Below, piece after piece: positions 52,898 through 63,510 of a stretch of 64,000 bases of DNA. This stretch comes from Paralithodes platypus. Taxonomy: Eukaryota > Arthropoda > Malacostraca > Decapoda > Lithodidae. Positions within the stretch are counted from its first letter, which is position 1, and each line of letters begins with the position of its first letter. The stretch is taken from contig CM064512.1 in NCBI GenBank assembly GCA_032716605.1, positions 30,991,827 through 31,055,826 on the forward strand, in the 5' to 3' direction. The position numbers and the translations under genes were made by a program. Under the pieces are notes generated by a model that saw only the letters and a list, made by a program, of their open reading frames with translations, ran no database searches and was not told where the DNA came from.

Positions 52898-55456
52898 ATG
52901 GAGCCTACACGCTCCCCTGACTCGCTCCCTGTTGACTCGCCCAACCCTGTTGCTGGCGGTGTTAGTGCTCGTGGCAGGACACGAATACGTGCCAGGGACC
53001 CCTCCTACGTATATACTTCTGAGGATGATGAGCCAGTGCAGCCAAGAAGACCTACACGTGCTGGGAGAGGCACGACACGTGGTGGGAGAGGCACGACACG
53101 TGCACCAAGCACGACGAGTGCGAAGAGGTCATTGTCCTCAGCATTTGCTCTGACAACTGCTACCACAACAACTACTGCCTCTACTGTTGTGGCAACGACG
53201 CCCACGGCGCCCACCACCACAGGAAGTACAAGTGGCCGTCCTGGGGATGCAGGAGCATCGGGGGTAGTTGGCAAGAAGGGTAAGGGTAAAGGACACCCTT
53301 ATCAGTTCAAGAGGAGTAAGGTGACACCTCCCGCCTCTACCACCCCCGCGTTGCCACCACCACCACCACCCACCACGGCCGCCCCTGTCTCACTACCCAC
53401 CACGGCCGCCCCTGCACCACTGCCCACCACGGCCGCCCCTGCACCACCGCCCACGCACGCCCCTGCTCCACCACCCACGCCCACCCATGCCCCTGCTGCT
53501 GTTGGAGGGCCTCGTAGAGTTTTGGCAGCCGGTCTAACGCCATCCAAGTTTGACGCCCTCCTCTTCCCTCCTGACTCCTCTGACGACGACGCTGCAGAAG
53601 GGGAAGCCTTCGATCCCAGGAACTATGGCTGGGGTGGTGATAGTGGGAGCGAGTCTGAGGAGGATCAAGACCAATATGAGGGAGGTGCAGAGGATTCGGA
53701 AGACGACGATGTATTTCTGCACCGTGACCATGACCAAGACCTGTCTGACGACGAAGGCGCAGACGACGTGGCTGACGGAGGGGCTGATCCTGATCCCCCA
53801 CGGGCGTATAATTTTGCCTGGTCTGAAGGGTCCCATTTCCAACCAGATTTGCACCAGTTCAATGCCAATCTGGCTGGTTCAACAGCAGACTGGCCCTGCA
53901 ATGACCAGTCCACGGAATCTGATTTCTTCTGTGCATTTTTTGACCAGGAGGTATTATCTCATCTCGTTTCCCAAACCAATGGCTATTTTACCTGGGTGAG
54001 GGAAAGAATTGATATGATATCTCCTAGAGCAAGAATTCGTGCATGGGTTGATACGACTGTCCCTGAGCTCCTTGTGTTCTTTGCGTTGTTGCTAATCATG
54101 CCTCTCTGCAGGAAGCATGTAATGGAGCATTATTGGAAGCACGACCCAATCATCAACACCCCAATTTTCCGGAAATATATGGCTCGTGATAGATTTTTCT
54201 TGCTTCTGCGATTTTTGCACTTCGCAGACAATAATAATCCAAACCGAGCTGATAGAATATGGAAAGTTCGGGATGAGTTGACCATGTTGTTGCAAAGGTA
54301 CAGGAAATTCTTCTACCCCTTTGCCAACCTGGTGATTGATGAGTCGCTCGTGCTTTTCAAAGGACGCCTGGTGTTCAAGCAGTACATCCCCTTGAAGAGA
54401 CACAGGTTCGGGATCAAGATCTTTGTGTTGTGCGATTGTGAAAGTGGAATAGTGCTCGACATGATCGTATACACCGGCACTGATGTAGACATTCCAAAAG
54501 TCGGTGGCAACGACCCATTGGGCATGTCAGGGCACATTGTGAAAAAGATGCTGGAGCCCTACCTGAACAAGGGGCACACGTTGTACACTGACAATTGGTA
54601 TACAAGTCCTGCACTCTGCCAGTTCCTCCATGACCACAAAACGGGGGCATGTGGGACTGTCAGAACTAACAGGAAGTTCATGCCTAAGTTCCAAGGCAAT
54701 CGCATAGAACTGGACAACCCCTCCCACAGTGACACCGCTTCTGATGACGACTTGGCAGAGGAACAAAGGCGCCGCAGACTGGACAGACCAAGAAGAAAGA
54801 AGAAAGAGCACTACAAGCAGCTGGAGAAGTCTGGGAAAGTTCTGGCGGTAAAGTGGCTCGATAAGCGACCAGTTCACCTGCTTTCGACTGTCCATACAGG
54901 TGCCCAAGTGGACTCTGGTAAATTCCACTACCGTACCAAGAAGTCTATCCAGAAACCTGATATGGTGGTGGATTACACCAAGTACATGCGCCTTGTGGAC
55001 AAGTCTGATTGCCAGCTTGCAGGCGTTGAGTGCCTACGAAAAACAGTGAAGTGGTATCACAAGCTTTTCCTTCACTTTGTTGACATCACGATGCTCAACG
55101 CTTACAACATGTGGCTTGTAAAAAAAGACATGGCCCCGAACAAAAAACTCAAGTTCAGGGAGTTCATATACAACGTCGCCTACCAACTCCTACAAAAACA
55201 CCAACCAGTCTCCGGTCACAGGGGTCGCCGTGCAGTCAACCTCCCAGACAGAGTCATTGATGGATATGACAAACACTACCCTATCCACACCGAGCTATCT
55301 GGCACCCGGAGGCTGCAAGTACAGTGCCAGGTCTGTGCCCACTCCACCAGAAAGCCACAAAGAAGAAGCCGAGTCACATCAATGTGCAAGGAATGCAACG
55401 TTGGGTTGTGTTTGGGCGAGTGCTTCAGGGACTACCACTCACTCAAGTACTACTAG
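52898..55456 (+). CDS. piggyBac-type transposase, intact ORF
   Basis: This is an uninterrupted frame of 852 codons. I chose the ATG at 52898 because CACCATGG is a near-ideal start context. An upstream in-frame ATG at 52817 would add 27 residues. The N-terminal 250 residues are low-complexity Pro/Thr/Ala-rich with Arg-Gly repeats, followed by an acidic stretch. From about residue 320 the DDE_Tnp_1_7 fold begins (WVDTTVPELLVFFALLLIMP, FLLLRFLHFADNN). The catalytic Asp residues are in NLVIDESLV, TLYTDNWYTSP and MRLVDKSDCQ, near residues 480, 564 and 700. A Cys-rich C-terminal finger (CQVCAH, CKECNVGLC, then CF) is present, as in piggyBac proteins. The enzyme excises and inserts DNA at TTAA. The ORF is GC-rich next to AT-rich flanks. 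Confidence 0.92.
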   Translation: MEPTRSPDSLPVDSPNPVAGGVSARGRTRIRARDPSYVYTSEDDEPVQPRRPTRAGRGTTRGGRGTTRAPSTTSAKRSLSSAFALTTATTTTTASTVVATTPTAPTTTGSTSGRPGDAGASGVVGKKGKGKGHPYQFKRSKVTPPASTTPALPPPPPPTTAAPVSLPTTAAPAPLPTTAAPAPPPTHAPAPPPTPTHAPAAVGGPRRVLAAGLTPSKFDALLFPPDSSDDDAAEGEAFDPRNYGWGGDSGSESEEDQDQYEGGAEDSEDDDVFLHRDHDQDLSDDEGADDVADGGADPDPPRAYNFAWSEGSHFQPDLHQFNANLAGSTADWPCNDQSTESDFFCAFFDQEVLSHLVSQTNGYFTWVRERIDMISPRARIRAWVDTTVPELLVFFALLLIMPLCRKHVMEHYWKHDPIINTPIFRKYMARDRFFLLLRFLHFADNNNPNRADRIWKVRDELTMLLQRYRKFFYPFANLVIDESLVLFKGRLVFKQYIPLKRHRFGIKIFVLCDCESGIVLDMIVYTGTDVDIPKVGGNDPLGMSGHIVKKMLEPYLNKGHTLYTDNWYTSPALCQFLHDHKTGACGTVRTNRKFMPKFQGNRIELDNPSHSDTASDDDLAEEQRRRRLDRPRRKKKEHYKQLEKSGKVLAVKWLDKRPVHLLSTVHTGAQVDSGKFHYRTKKSIQKPDMVVDYTKYMRLVDKSDCQLAGVECLRKTVKWYHKLFLHFVDITMLNAYNMWLVKKDMAPNKKLKFREFIYNVAYQLLQKHQPVSGHRGRRAVNLPDRVIDGYDKHYPIHTELSGTRRLQVQCQVCAHSTRKPQRRSRVTSMCKECNVGLCLGECFRDYHSLKYY

Positions 55457-55683
55457 GAGTGGTACCTGTGTCGCCCTATCTCAGCCAAACTCCTGCCCCG
55501 CCCACCTACCTCACTACCTACCTCACTACCTACCTGCCCGTACCTGACCTGCCCGTAGCTGACCAACGTGATCTCAAAACACCTGCCTGCCTACCTACTT
55601 GCCCGTACCTGACCAACGTGATAATATTATCATAACATGTACAAATTATAGTTGTAGGATAAGTTCATATGTTTTGGTATATA

Positions 55684-55684
<1 letters not shown>

Positions 55685-55735
<51 letters not shown>
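55685..55735. repeat. (TA)n microsatellite
   Basis: A nearly pure TA run of about 46 bp inside the piggyBac 3' region. Confidence 0.95.
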
Positions 55736-55739
<4 letters not shown>

Positions 55740-55894
55740 TATATTATTGTATACAGTATACTGTATATATAAGCAATATTTTCATTTATTATTTCAGTTT
55801 AATTCATTAGCCAGGCAATATTTTGTTTTATTTATATATATACCTATGTAATATTATACTTATGTACTAACCTTTTGTAACAACCTTTTGTAAT

Positions 55895-55900
55895 AATAAA
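55895..55900 (+). terminator. Possible polyadenylation signal
   Basis: AATAAA lies about 440 bp after the transposase stop. Intervening sequence includes a CTACCTAC-rich stretch and a (TA)n run. No stronger signal is nearer. Confidence 0.35.
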
Positions 55901-55945
55901 ACAAACAAAAAAACAAACAAAAAACAAATAAATAAACACAAAAAA

Positions 55946-56009
55946 ACATACTTACGCTCTGCTATTCATCAAAGTTTTCGACTTTATGAATAGCAGGGCG
56001 TAAGTATGT
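55946..56009. repeat. Palindrome with 24-bp arms
   Basis: ACATACTTACGCTCTGCTAT and following (55946-55969) is inverted at 55986-56009 with one mismatch, which would be a G-U pair in RNA. The 16-bp spacer is CAAAGTTTTCGACTTT. Confidence 0.9.
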
Positions 56010-56054
56010 AAAAAACAAAAAATTTCAAGTGATATAAACACTCCAAAAACATCC

Positions 56055-56152
56055 CCATAACCTCTCTGGTTTCGAACCCACGTCTCTAGGCCTACATCTC
56101 TAGGCCTACATCTCACTCAGTCCATCACTCTAACCACTAGACCATGACTGTT
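56055..56152 (-). repeat. tRNA-derived SINE-like sequence
   Basis: On the minus strand, CATGGTCTAGTGGTTAGAG resembles a tRNA A box, and GTGGGTTCGAAACC is a B box. Between them, TAGGCCTAGAGATG is duplicated in tandem, which lengthens the anticodon region and rules out a functional tRNA. Confidence 0.6.
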
Positions 56153-57015
56153 CACACTATACTGACAGCGATTAGTGCGTACGTATTTTCGGGCAGACGA
56201 ATGCTTGACAAAAAAAATATATATATACCCTCGATACACTTGTGTATATCGAAGTATTTAGTATGTATAATACTTTTACATAACCTAACATATTCTATCA
56301 TTACGAACAAACAGTAAAGAAATTTACAAGTAAATAAATAACCTTTCATCCATGAGTTGCAAGCAAATAGTGCGTAAAAATTGTGTAATGAGATATCGGG
56401 TTACTCTAACATACTGCGCCATCCAAGAAGTCTTATCGTTGTTTACAATATAGCAACGACAACACAAAGTGTCTATAAGGTCTAAATTTGTGCATACACC
56501 CACGCTAATCTCATCTACTTACTGTAATCTGACCCCTTTTCTCTCCCGCGCCACCCACCTTTCTCAATACACCACTCTTATTTCGCCTATTATTCGTCCG
56601 TATGCCTCTCTGCGCTTCATTTATCAGTGTATATTATTCACATGGGCTGCCTTACTCATGAATATGAACAGGTGAAACCATAAAGGTGCTTTTTAGGCGA
56701 GATATAGAGCGTTGCTTCTCATCAATCGCACGTTCTTGCCTCCACCCTCTCTCTCTCTCCTCCCGCCTGACTCACTCACACACACTCGCTCGCTCGGGGA
56801 TGTCGTGCCTATCAGCCCATTTTTTTCAACTTGCAGCCACCGTAACTCCACACCCACATTTTTTTAGGGTGGATATATATATATTGGCGGATGTGGCTGC
56901 TTATTTCCAAGACATTGAGGTACTTTTTTTTAAATTCTGTGAGATCGAATATTTTGGCAGAAATGCACAAATAACTACCCTAGCTCCTACTGCTATTTAG
57001 CGCTTATCAGGTTAA

Positions 57016-57895
57016 GGGATGATTTGTAATAATTTGTGAATTTATTCATAGTCAAGTATGTGTTATGTGTCTTAGTCTCCTCCCTAGACCTATATTAAGC
57101 ATTAACAAAACACTTAAAATATCCCAACACCACGCTTCGAGATGCATTTTTTTTCGGTAGAATAATGTCCCAGTCGAAAGTCTGTTTTTCTAAATTACTG
57201 GCTTGCTAATGCTCCCCAGGAAAACACATTGTCACGTAAATGAATACAAGATCTTAAAATTGCCAAACTAACAAGGCGAACATCTAAAAATCTAAAAAAT
57301 AATTGGACTACGCATAAAGGTGAAAAGGGTCCAGAAAAAGAAACAACCCTTAAGTGGGCCTTGGAATCTTTGCGGTTGCCTATTGCGTCACGACCCTGCT
57401 AGCCAATCTACGCCCTCTTGTCCTCACATCTGTTTTCTGTCATCAGTTTCCACTACTCGCCACAAAAATAATCATGGCCAATTTATATGATCATGTTTAT
57501 TATATGAACTTGACGTTTATTTATGTAACTATTGTTGACCATTATTATTTTGTAAAATACCAATTGAATCATTGATTTGTTATTGAAATTAACCATTACT
57601 ATTATATTTCATACAATTCCACAATCGATCATCATAACATTCTCGCAATTTCATGTTGATTATTATATATGAATTTCATGGAATAGCGATTTAGAACAAT
57701 ATATAGAACATAAATGAGATATCTATGTGTTATATTAAGAATATCATTATAATATATATATATATATATTATATATATATTATATATATACATACTAACT
57801 AATGAATACTAAGTATTAATTAAATACAACACTTGTTTTCTAAATTTATCTCTTACAAACTACTGATTTAATAGCCCTATGTTAAATAATAGAAA
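57016..57895. other. Unassigned AT-rich DNA
   Basis: TA-rich runs at 57755-57790. No gene is seen. Confidence 0.45.
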
Positions 57896-57898
57896 CAT

Positions 57899-58222
57899 GT
57901 AATGTACTATTCCCATATTCAAAATATGCTATAAGAGGGCAATGCCTAGTAAGTTCATTGCTCAATAGGTGGCGTTCTGAGAGTGAGGATCTGATTCTAG
58001 GAGGTGAGACAGTAAAGCACTGGAGCGAGGCAGCTTCAGAGATGGGGCTGCTTCGAGCCGTTAGTGAGCAACTAAGCCCCATGCATCCTGCGAAGGCAAG
58101 ATGGCAGGGTTTGGTTAAAGCAAAAAGTGCTTCACATGTCTCACCCCCTAAACTGGAACGAGACCTCACAGGCTTTACCGTTCAATGTAGAAAGGTTGAA
58201 TGTTCAGGCTCCTGAGAGGGAG
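57899..58222 (+). repeat. SINE family A, 5'-truncated
   Basis: It starts CTATTCCCATATTCAAAATA and includes GGGCAATGCCTAGTAAG, CTCAATAGGTGGCGTTCTGA, GCAAGATGGCAGGG and CTTCACATGTCTCACCCCC. It shares the GCAAGATGGC insert with the 50336 copy. Confidence 0.85.
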
Positions 58223-58432
58223 TAGTTGAAAACAAAAAATCACTGTATGACTGAACCCATGTTGTTTCCACTGATTGCACTTAATATATTTATACGGGAA
58301 TTGATATCAACTAATTCATGTTTCATCCTCGCTCTATCTCTCTCTCTCTCTCTATCTCTCTCGACTTGACGCTCGAAGAAAATTATTACTTATTTTACAT
58401 TACAGTTCACGCTCAGACTCAATACATTTGTT

Positions 58433-58560
58433 TTGTTTTTCTATGTGGATGAGGGAGACAAAAGACAAAATGGCTGTTATGAGTGCCTCTTTCAGAGTTT
58501 AAAGAATGACAGGGCCAAAAATCAAGGAATGTTCGAGGCCAAATTAATGTCTAGACACAC
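58433..58560 (-). mobile_element. LINE family D 3' UTR in inverted orientation
   Basis: TATGTGGATGAGGGAGAC and GACAGGGCCAAAAATCAAGG match 49005-49070, which is the 3' UTR of a minus-strand copy. Here it sits in the same plus-strand orientation, opposite to the plus-strand LINE that follows. Confidence 0.65.
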
Positions 58561-58569
58561 TACTGACCA

Positions 58570-60256
58570 ACCTGGTGAACAAGCCTTCTTCTTTTCTATC
58601 CTAAATGACCTAGAACAGTTGGCTCAGCAACCCACCCGTATCCGGATCGCTTCAGAGATCGGTCCAACATTCTTGGTTTATTTCTAGCTTCTAACCCTTC
58701 TTCTTATACTGTAGATGGTTTCTCTCCTTTGAGCTCCTCCAACTATAAACTTATTTCTGTCACCTGTCCTCTCTCTCCAGTATGGCCGCCCGATCCTCCC
58801 AGCTGGCGGTACCTTAGCGCTGCCAACTGGGAGGTTCACCAGCAGTACTTCTTTGATTTCCCATGGAATGATTTTTGCTTCAGTGGCCGGGGTCCCTCGG
58901 AGAGTACTGAACGCATTACCAAGGTAATCCTATCAGGCATGGAAGCATACAGTCCATTTTCTTTTTCTCAGACTAATGCAAAAACATTTTGATTTACTCA
59001 CGCTTGTTCTACTGCTGTCCGCAATAAGGAGGAAGCATTCAAACGGTACCAATGCCTTAAAACTCAAGAATCTCATTCTGCCTATATTTCTGCCCGGAAT
59101 ACAGCCAAATCTGTCCTTCGACTTGCCAAACGCTCTTACATCAATAATAAATGTGCCGAACTATCCAACTCTAGCTCTTCCCAAACTGTCTGGCTTCTAG
59201 CTAAAAACCTCTCCAACAATTTTTCTTCCTCGTCTTTCCGTCCCCTTTTTCACTCTGATGGCACAACCATCACTTCATCCTCGGACAAAGCTAAACTCTT
59301 TGCTCAAATGTTCACTATAAACTCCACCTTGGATGATTCTGGTGCTATTCCTCCCTCTCCACCCCTCTATGCCTAATATCCTAATATCTTCTAAAGATGT
59401 ACTTTCTGCCCTCTCTGGGCTTAATATTAAGAAGGCGTACAGTCGATCCAGATGGTGTTCCCCCTGTTGTACTAAAAAACTAAGCTTCCGTGCTGACTCC
59501 CTGCCTAGGAAAACTCTTTCATCTCTGTCTCTCCTCTAACGTCTTCCTTTCTTGTTGTAAGTTTGCTCTTATTCAGCCTATCCCAAAGAAAGGTGACCGC
59601 TCTCAATCCTCCAACCATCATCCAATTGCTCTCATCTCTTGTGTCTCTAAAGTTTTTGAAACTATTCTTACTTCCAAATTTCTTAATAATTTCTCTTCTC
59701 ATAATCTACTTTCTGATCGCCAGTATGGTTTCCTTAAAACTCAAGCCGAGGCGCCTGACATATGTCGGGCGAGAGAATAATGGCCACCCCTGCGGTGCCT
59801 GACAATAGTCGGATGGGATTTTGAGCACATTATCGGCTCTGAGAGAGAGTCCACGCGTTGGGAGGACGATAGGCGGGCTCTGACCGTTCGGCACGGCCCT
59901 AGTGCCGCGACCGACACCACCTCTGCAACATTCCACACCCACGGCCTCGCGAGACCAGAAAAAAACTGGGGAAATTAGTGTATTTTAGGGTTTTTCATCT
60001 CTCGTTGCGCGATCGCTACAGGATAACCCGTGGTTGTACAAGGATGATTCTGGTGTCATTGGAAAGTTCCATTATCGCCCTTTCACGGACACATAATTGT
60101 ATTACGCTCTAGCTCTTGCTTATGCATGAAAAAGAGCATGGAATGAAGCTCGTTTAGGGCCTGGCAGGTAGTAGAATTTACTAACATCCCCGTTGGTAAG
60201 GGGTTAAGGGTCGCTCTACTGATGATCTTCTTTCATATCTTACTAACTCTTGGTCA
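58570..60256 (+). pseudogene. LINE family D, EN end to RT start, split by a MITE
   Basis: Endonuclease remnants (ASEIGPTFLV, then SSSNYKLISVTCPLSPVW) are followed by linker residues around 58980-59370 in several frames (RNKEEAFKRYQC-like, SAYISARNTAKSVLRLAKRS). RT begins with SSKDVLSALSGLNIKKAY and continues IPKKGDRSQSSNHHPIALIS, VSKVFETILTSKFL and HNLLSDRQYGF. At 59734 a TTAA-flanked MITE interrupts the RT. After it, at 60208, the same ORF resumes as GRSTDDLLSYLTNSWSSS-like residues and is then lost at about 60256. Frameshifts are frequent. Confidence 0.82.
59738..60203. mobile_element. MITE M1 inserted in LINE RT
   Basis: TTAA at 59734-59737 and 60204-60207 is the target duplication. The LINE reading frame resumes after the second TTAA. 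The right end, read inward, is CCCCTTACCAACGG, close to the left end CCCTAAACCGACGG of the 50924 copy. The interior shares TGTCATTGGAAAG and TAATTGTATTACGCTCT with that copy. Confidence 0.9.
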
Positions 60257-61060
60257 TCCTCCCACATTCCCTACTTTTACTTTTCGCGAACACTCTCTCC
60301 TCCGTTCACTCACCCCGCTTATTGTTGTTGTTTATTATCGTATATTGTTTTGTCATTATTATTTTTGTACATTATTTGAGTTACTTTTTAATTATAAAAT
60401 ATAATATCACATTGTTTGTTTGTACTGTTTACTCACGGTTAGCATCTCTTATCTCAGTCTTTTATACGCACAGTTTTATAAGTTTAAAATATATTTACAG
60501 GTATTGGTGTCCGTCACTGTTATACAATTATGTTAGTGTCACTATCACTTGTACATTGTGTTGGGCACTTTGTACTAAGATTATATACATATATTTACAC
60601 TGTTTTTTAAACAAATAGTCTTGGTGTCTTTTTTCACAGTCTTTGCACACACTGTTTTAGAAGTATGTGTTCAAGGGTGTGATATTCCCTGATGCACCTT
60701 GGCAAACACAGAGCAACATCACAGTCACATTACATGTTATTTATAAAACTCTCTCTCTCTCTCTCAGGTACCGTGTTTCCACCCTCTCCTCTCTGCATTA
60801 TATCTGTTCTCCCCTTTAATTATCCTCCCTGCCCCTCTACTATCTCTCTCTTTATCCCTCTTCACTCTTTGCCTCTTTTCCGCCTGCCTTCCTTTTACAC
60901 AATCTTACAAGCATAAATATGTATGCCTACGTTATATTTTATTTATGGTAAATTATACTGCATTATTAATGTGTTTTTTAATGTTACTATAGTGCTTGTT
61001 TTTTGTTTGTGGAATTTAAAAAACAAATAAATATATATATATAACATGCATACAAACATA
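60257..61060. other. Unassigned DNA
   Basis: No gene is seen. 60775-60905 resembles 7365-7470. A CT run lies at 60750-60764. Confidence 0.45.
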
Positions 61061-61064
61061 ACAT

Positions 61065-61215
61065 GCTTAAAAACTGCCTCTAGCAATTAACATGTTTCGA
61101 ACTATCTCACTTAGCCATTTTTTACTACCACAGATCCTTGCACAAAATCCACTGCACAAAATCGTATAAATGTAGCTATAGTCAAATTAAACAGACGTTG
61201 CCGGTACAGAAGGGA
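61065..61215 (-). mobile_element. MITE M2 copy, inverted
   Basis: CCTCTAGCAATTAACATG, GAACTATCTCACTTAGCC and CTACCACAGATCCTTG are the reverse complement of the middle of 23845-24040. One end is GCCGGTACAGAAGGGAATAA. Confidence 0.65.
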
Positions 61216-61737
61216 ATAAGGATATAACCTGTCAGAGCATGTACTGTGCAGTCAGAAGTACAAACGTTGCGATACTCCTTCATTGCGAAAGGTTAATGCT
61301 ATATGTGTGCAAACTCTCAGTGATTTGTTCATTTCATTTCAGCTACCGCCATACTATTTCATTCAGCTTAGCATACATTCATCGAGCTGGAAAGGTTGTC
61401 ATCATTTAGTTGGTGTAGCATTGTTCTGGTTGTACCTTTAATATTTTGTAAGCAAATAGACATTGAATACTGATTGATTTATTCAACATTTTTGCTTAAC
61501 ATTGAATGACACAACGTATTATATTTATTGTGTGTTTTTAATCACAGGTATGATTAAGTTCATCAGAGTTCATAGTGAGACATATGTAAAACTATCGGAA
61601 TGCTTTTGAGAGGCTGGTCATCCCTGGTATTCAAACCACACACTCCTAAAATACCAGCTCAATGTTCCATCTTCTTGATTATGACTACTTACAAACAAAT
61701 ATTTTATTAATACATAAAATCTAAAGCTATGTCTAAA
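61216..61737. other. Unassigned DNA
   Basis: A weak inverted B-box-like phrase (GGTATTCAAACCAC) near 61629 may be a decayed SINE. Nothing else is recognised. Confidence 0.35.
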
Positions 61738-61960
61738 ATCAGTCCGTGGTCGACGGCCAGGCTATTCTTTCATCATTGCTTTGTGATGGTCCAGTGATAA
61801 TGAACACTGTCCACTATGTTGATGATAAACATAATCTGGGATAATGATGTAGCTATTTGTAATAATGATGGTGGTGGTGGTGGGGAGATAATTATGATAA
61901 TGAGAAGCACAGTCATGGTATATTTATTGTGTCAATCTATCTATCTCTATACACACTACA
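61738..61960 (+). repeat. Dispersed repeat, copy 2 (no SINE)
   Basis: GTGGTCGACGG, CAGTGATAATGAACACTG and GGGATAATGATGTAGC match 24047-24488. The SINE of that copy is absent here. Confidence 0.7.
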
Positions 61961-61964
61961 GGAT

Positions 61965-62419
61965 ATATATATATATAGAGAGAGAGAACTACATACCTTG
62001 ATAGATAGATCGTATATTTAAGGAAATAAACCAAAGTCGAAAGCGATTGTAAGTAACGATGCCTATAATGTAAAATGTGGAATTTAGTATATTGGTTCAT
62101 TCAGAACACGTTGACAATATGACAGCCAGAATCGAGGCCAGATTGTTGGGGGAATTGGAGGCGAGATAAATCTAGTGTGGATTTTGGTGCCAGGCGTTGG
62201 GTCGGTGATAACGTAATTAACGTCACAATAAGAGAGCCAGGGGACTTCTGTCGTCAAAGATTAGTTTCCTTTTGCTCCAGATCTTTTGTGAAATTAAAAC
62301 GTGCCATGCGAGAAATAGATGGCTGCTGACGATAGACTGTGTCATTGTCATCATAGCTCACCCCCCCCCCCCCTCTCTCTCTATCTATCTATCTATATCT
62401 CTCTTCCTGTTTAATTCCT

Positions 62420-62465
<46 letters not shown>
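61965..62465. other. Unassigned DNA with microsatellites
   Basis: A GA run at 61975-61986, C and CT runs at 62361-62400, and (TA)n at 62428-62466. No gene is seen. Confidence 0.5.
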
Positions 62466-62469
<4 letters not shown>

Positions 62470-63441
62470 GATGGGGAAATATTGGAACAAGTAGAGTGTT
62501 TTAAATATCTAGGAGGAACGATAAGCAGGAGTGGAGGTATGGAAGTGGAGGTAAAACAGAGAGTGTGTGAAGGAAGGAAGGTTTTCGGAGCAATGGGAAG
62601 TATGTGGAAGACGAGAAATCTTGGAGTGAAAGTAAAAAGTGCACTGTATCAAGGAATTGTTGTGCCAACAGTGATGTATGGGGCTGAGACATGGGCTCTG
62701 AAGAAAAAGGAGAAAAGAGGGCTGGATGTGATGGAGATGAGCTGCTTGAGGAGTATGTGTGGAGTTACTCGTAGAGACAGATTGAGGAATGAAGAGATAC
62801 GTAGGAGAGTGGGGCAGCAGGAACATTTGTCAGCCAGAGTGGACAGAAGGGTGCTGAGCTGGTATGGTCATGTTGAACGAATGGGAGATGAAAGGCTTAC
62901 AAAGAGAATATGTGAGTCAGGTACAGGGGAGATAGAAGGGCAGGAAGACCCCCATTGAGATGGAGAGACTGTGTAAGAAAGGCTTAGGATGATAGAGGAA
63001 TGACTATAGATCAGGCAGGGGAAGTGGTGGTGGACAGGAGTGAATGGAGAATGCTTGTGAATAGTTGAGTGAACACGTGGTCATTTGGAGTAAGGGGTCG
63101 GGCGCAAGTTGGACTAGATAATAGTCCATCAGGCGCCTGGCCCGGGGGGACGATTAATATGAAGGGTGTGCCTGGAAGTGTGGTGGGAGGGCTTGTGGCT
63201 TTGGCTCCGCTGCATGTCTGCCTGCCGAGATCGGAACCTCTCCGTTTGGTCAGGGGCCGGGGGAGTGCTGGAGCGACCTTGGTAACCCTGGTCTCTGGGT
63301 CTTCTCCTGGGTGACCTGGATGTGTGTGAGGTTGTGTTTTTTATCTGTGTTTATTTGTTGTTTTATGTTGTTTTTGTGTTTTCCCTGTTCTTGCTCTGTC
63401 TTGAGTCGGCTACCCCCAAAATGGGGATTGGGCCTGAGCAT

Positions 63442-63445
<4 letters not shown>
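62466..63445 (+). pseudogene. RTE-like LINE 3' fragment
   Basis: The frame from 62466 gives EQVECFKYLGGTISRSGGME, VVPTVMYGAETWALKKKEKR, RNEEIRRRVGQQEHLSARVD and LSWYGHVERMGDERLTKR. It is homologous to the C-terminal block at 34295-34930 but from a more distant family. The catalytic RT is missing. A frameshift or stop occurs near 62955, and downstream sequence still reads WRDCVRKA- and DRSEWRMLVNS-like in other frames. The 3' UTR ends in GATAGATA at 63443-63470. Confidence 0.82.
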
Positions 63446-63508
<63 letters not shown>

Positions 63509-63510
63509 TA
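63443..63510. repeat. (GATA)n(TA)n(GA)n microsatellite
   Basis: Compound run at the LINE 3' end. Confidence 0.95.

Larger units (their letters stand above)
52678..57011 (+). mobile_element. piggyBac transposon (right boundary tentative)
   Basis: TTAA at 52674-52677 precedes CCCGGCAAGCGCGA. The best partner is the inverted CCTGATAAGCGCTA ending at 57011, followed by TTAA at 57012-57015 (10 of 14 match). The element would be 4.3 kb with one transposase gene. The left end is convincing. The right end rests on this short match and on TTAA. Confidence 0.7.

Noticed and set aside
53302..54928. Several overlapping open frames of 80-150 codons inside the piggyBac ORF
   Set aside because: They are shadows of the GC-rich transposase frame, with repetitive Pro/Gly/Val composition.
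61600..61700. Inverted B-box-like phrase suggesting another SINE
   Set aside because: Only one short motif matches, with no A box, tail or second copy.
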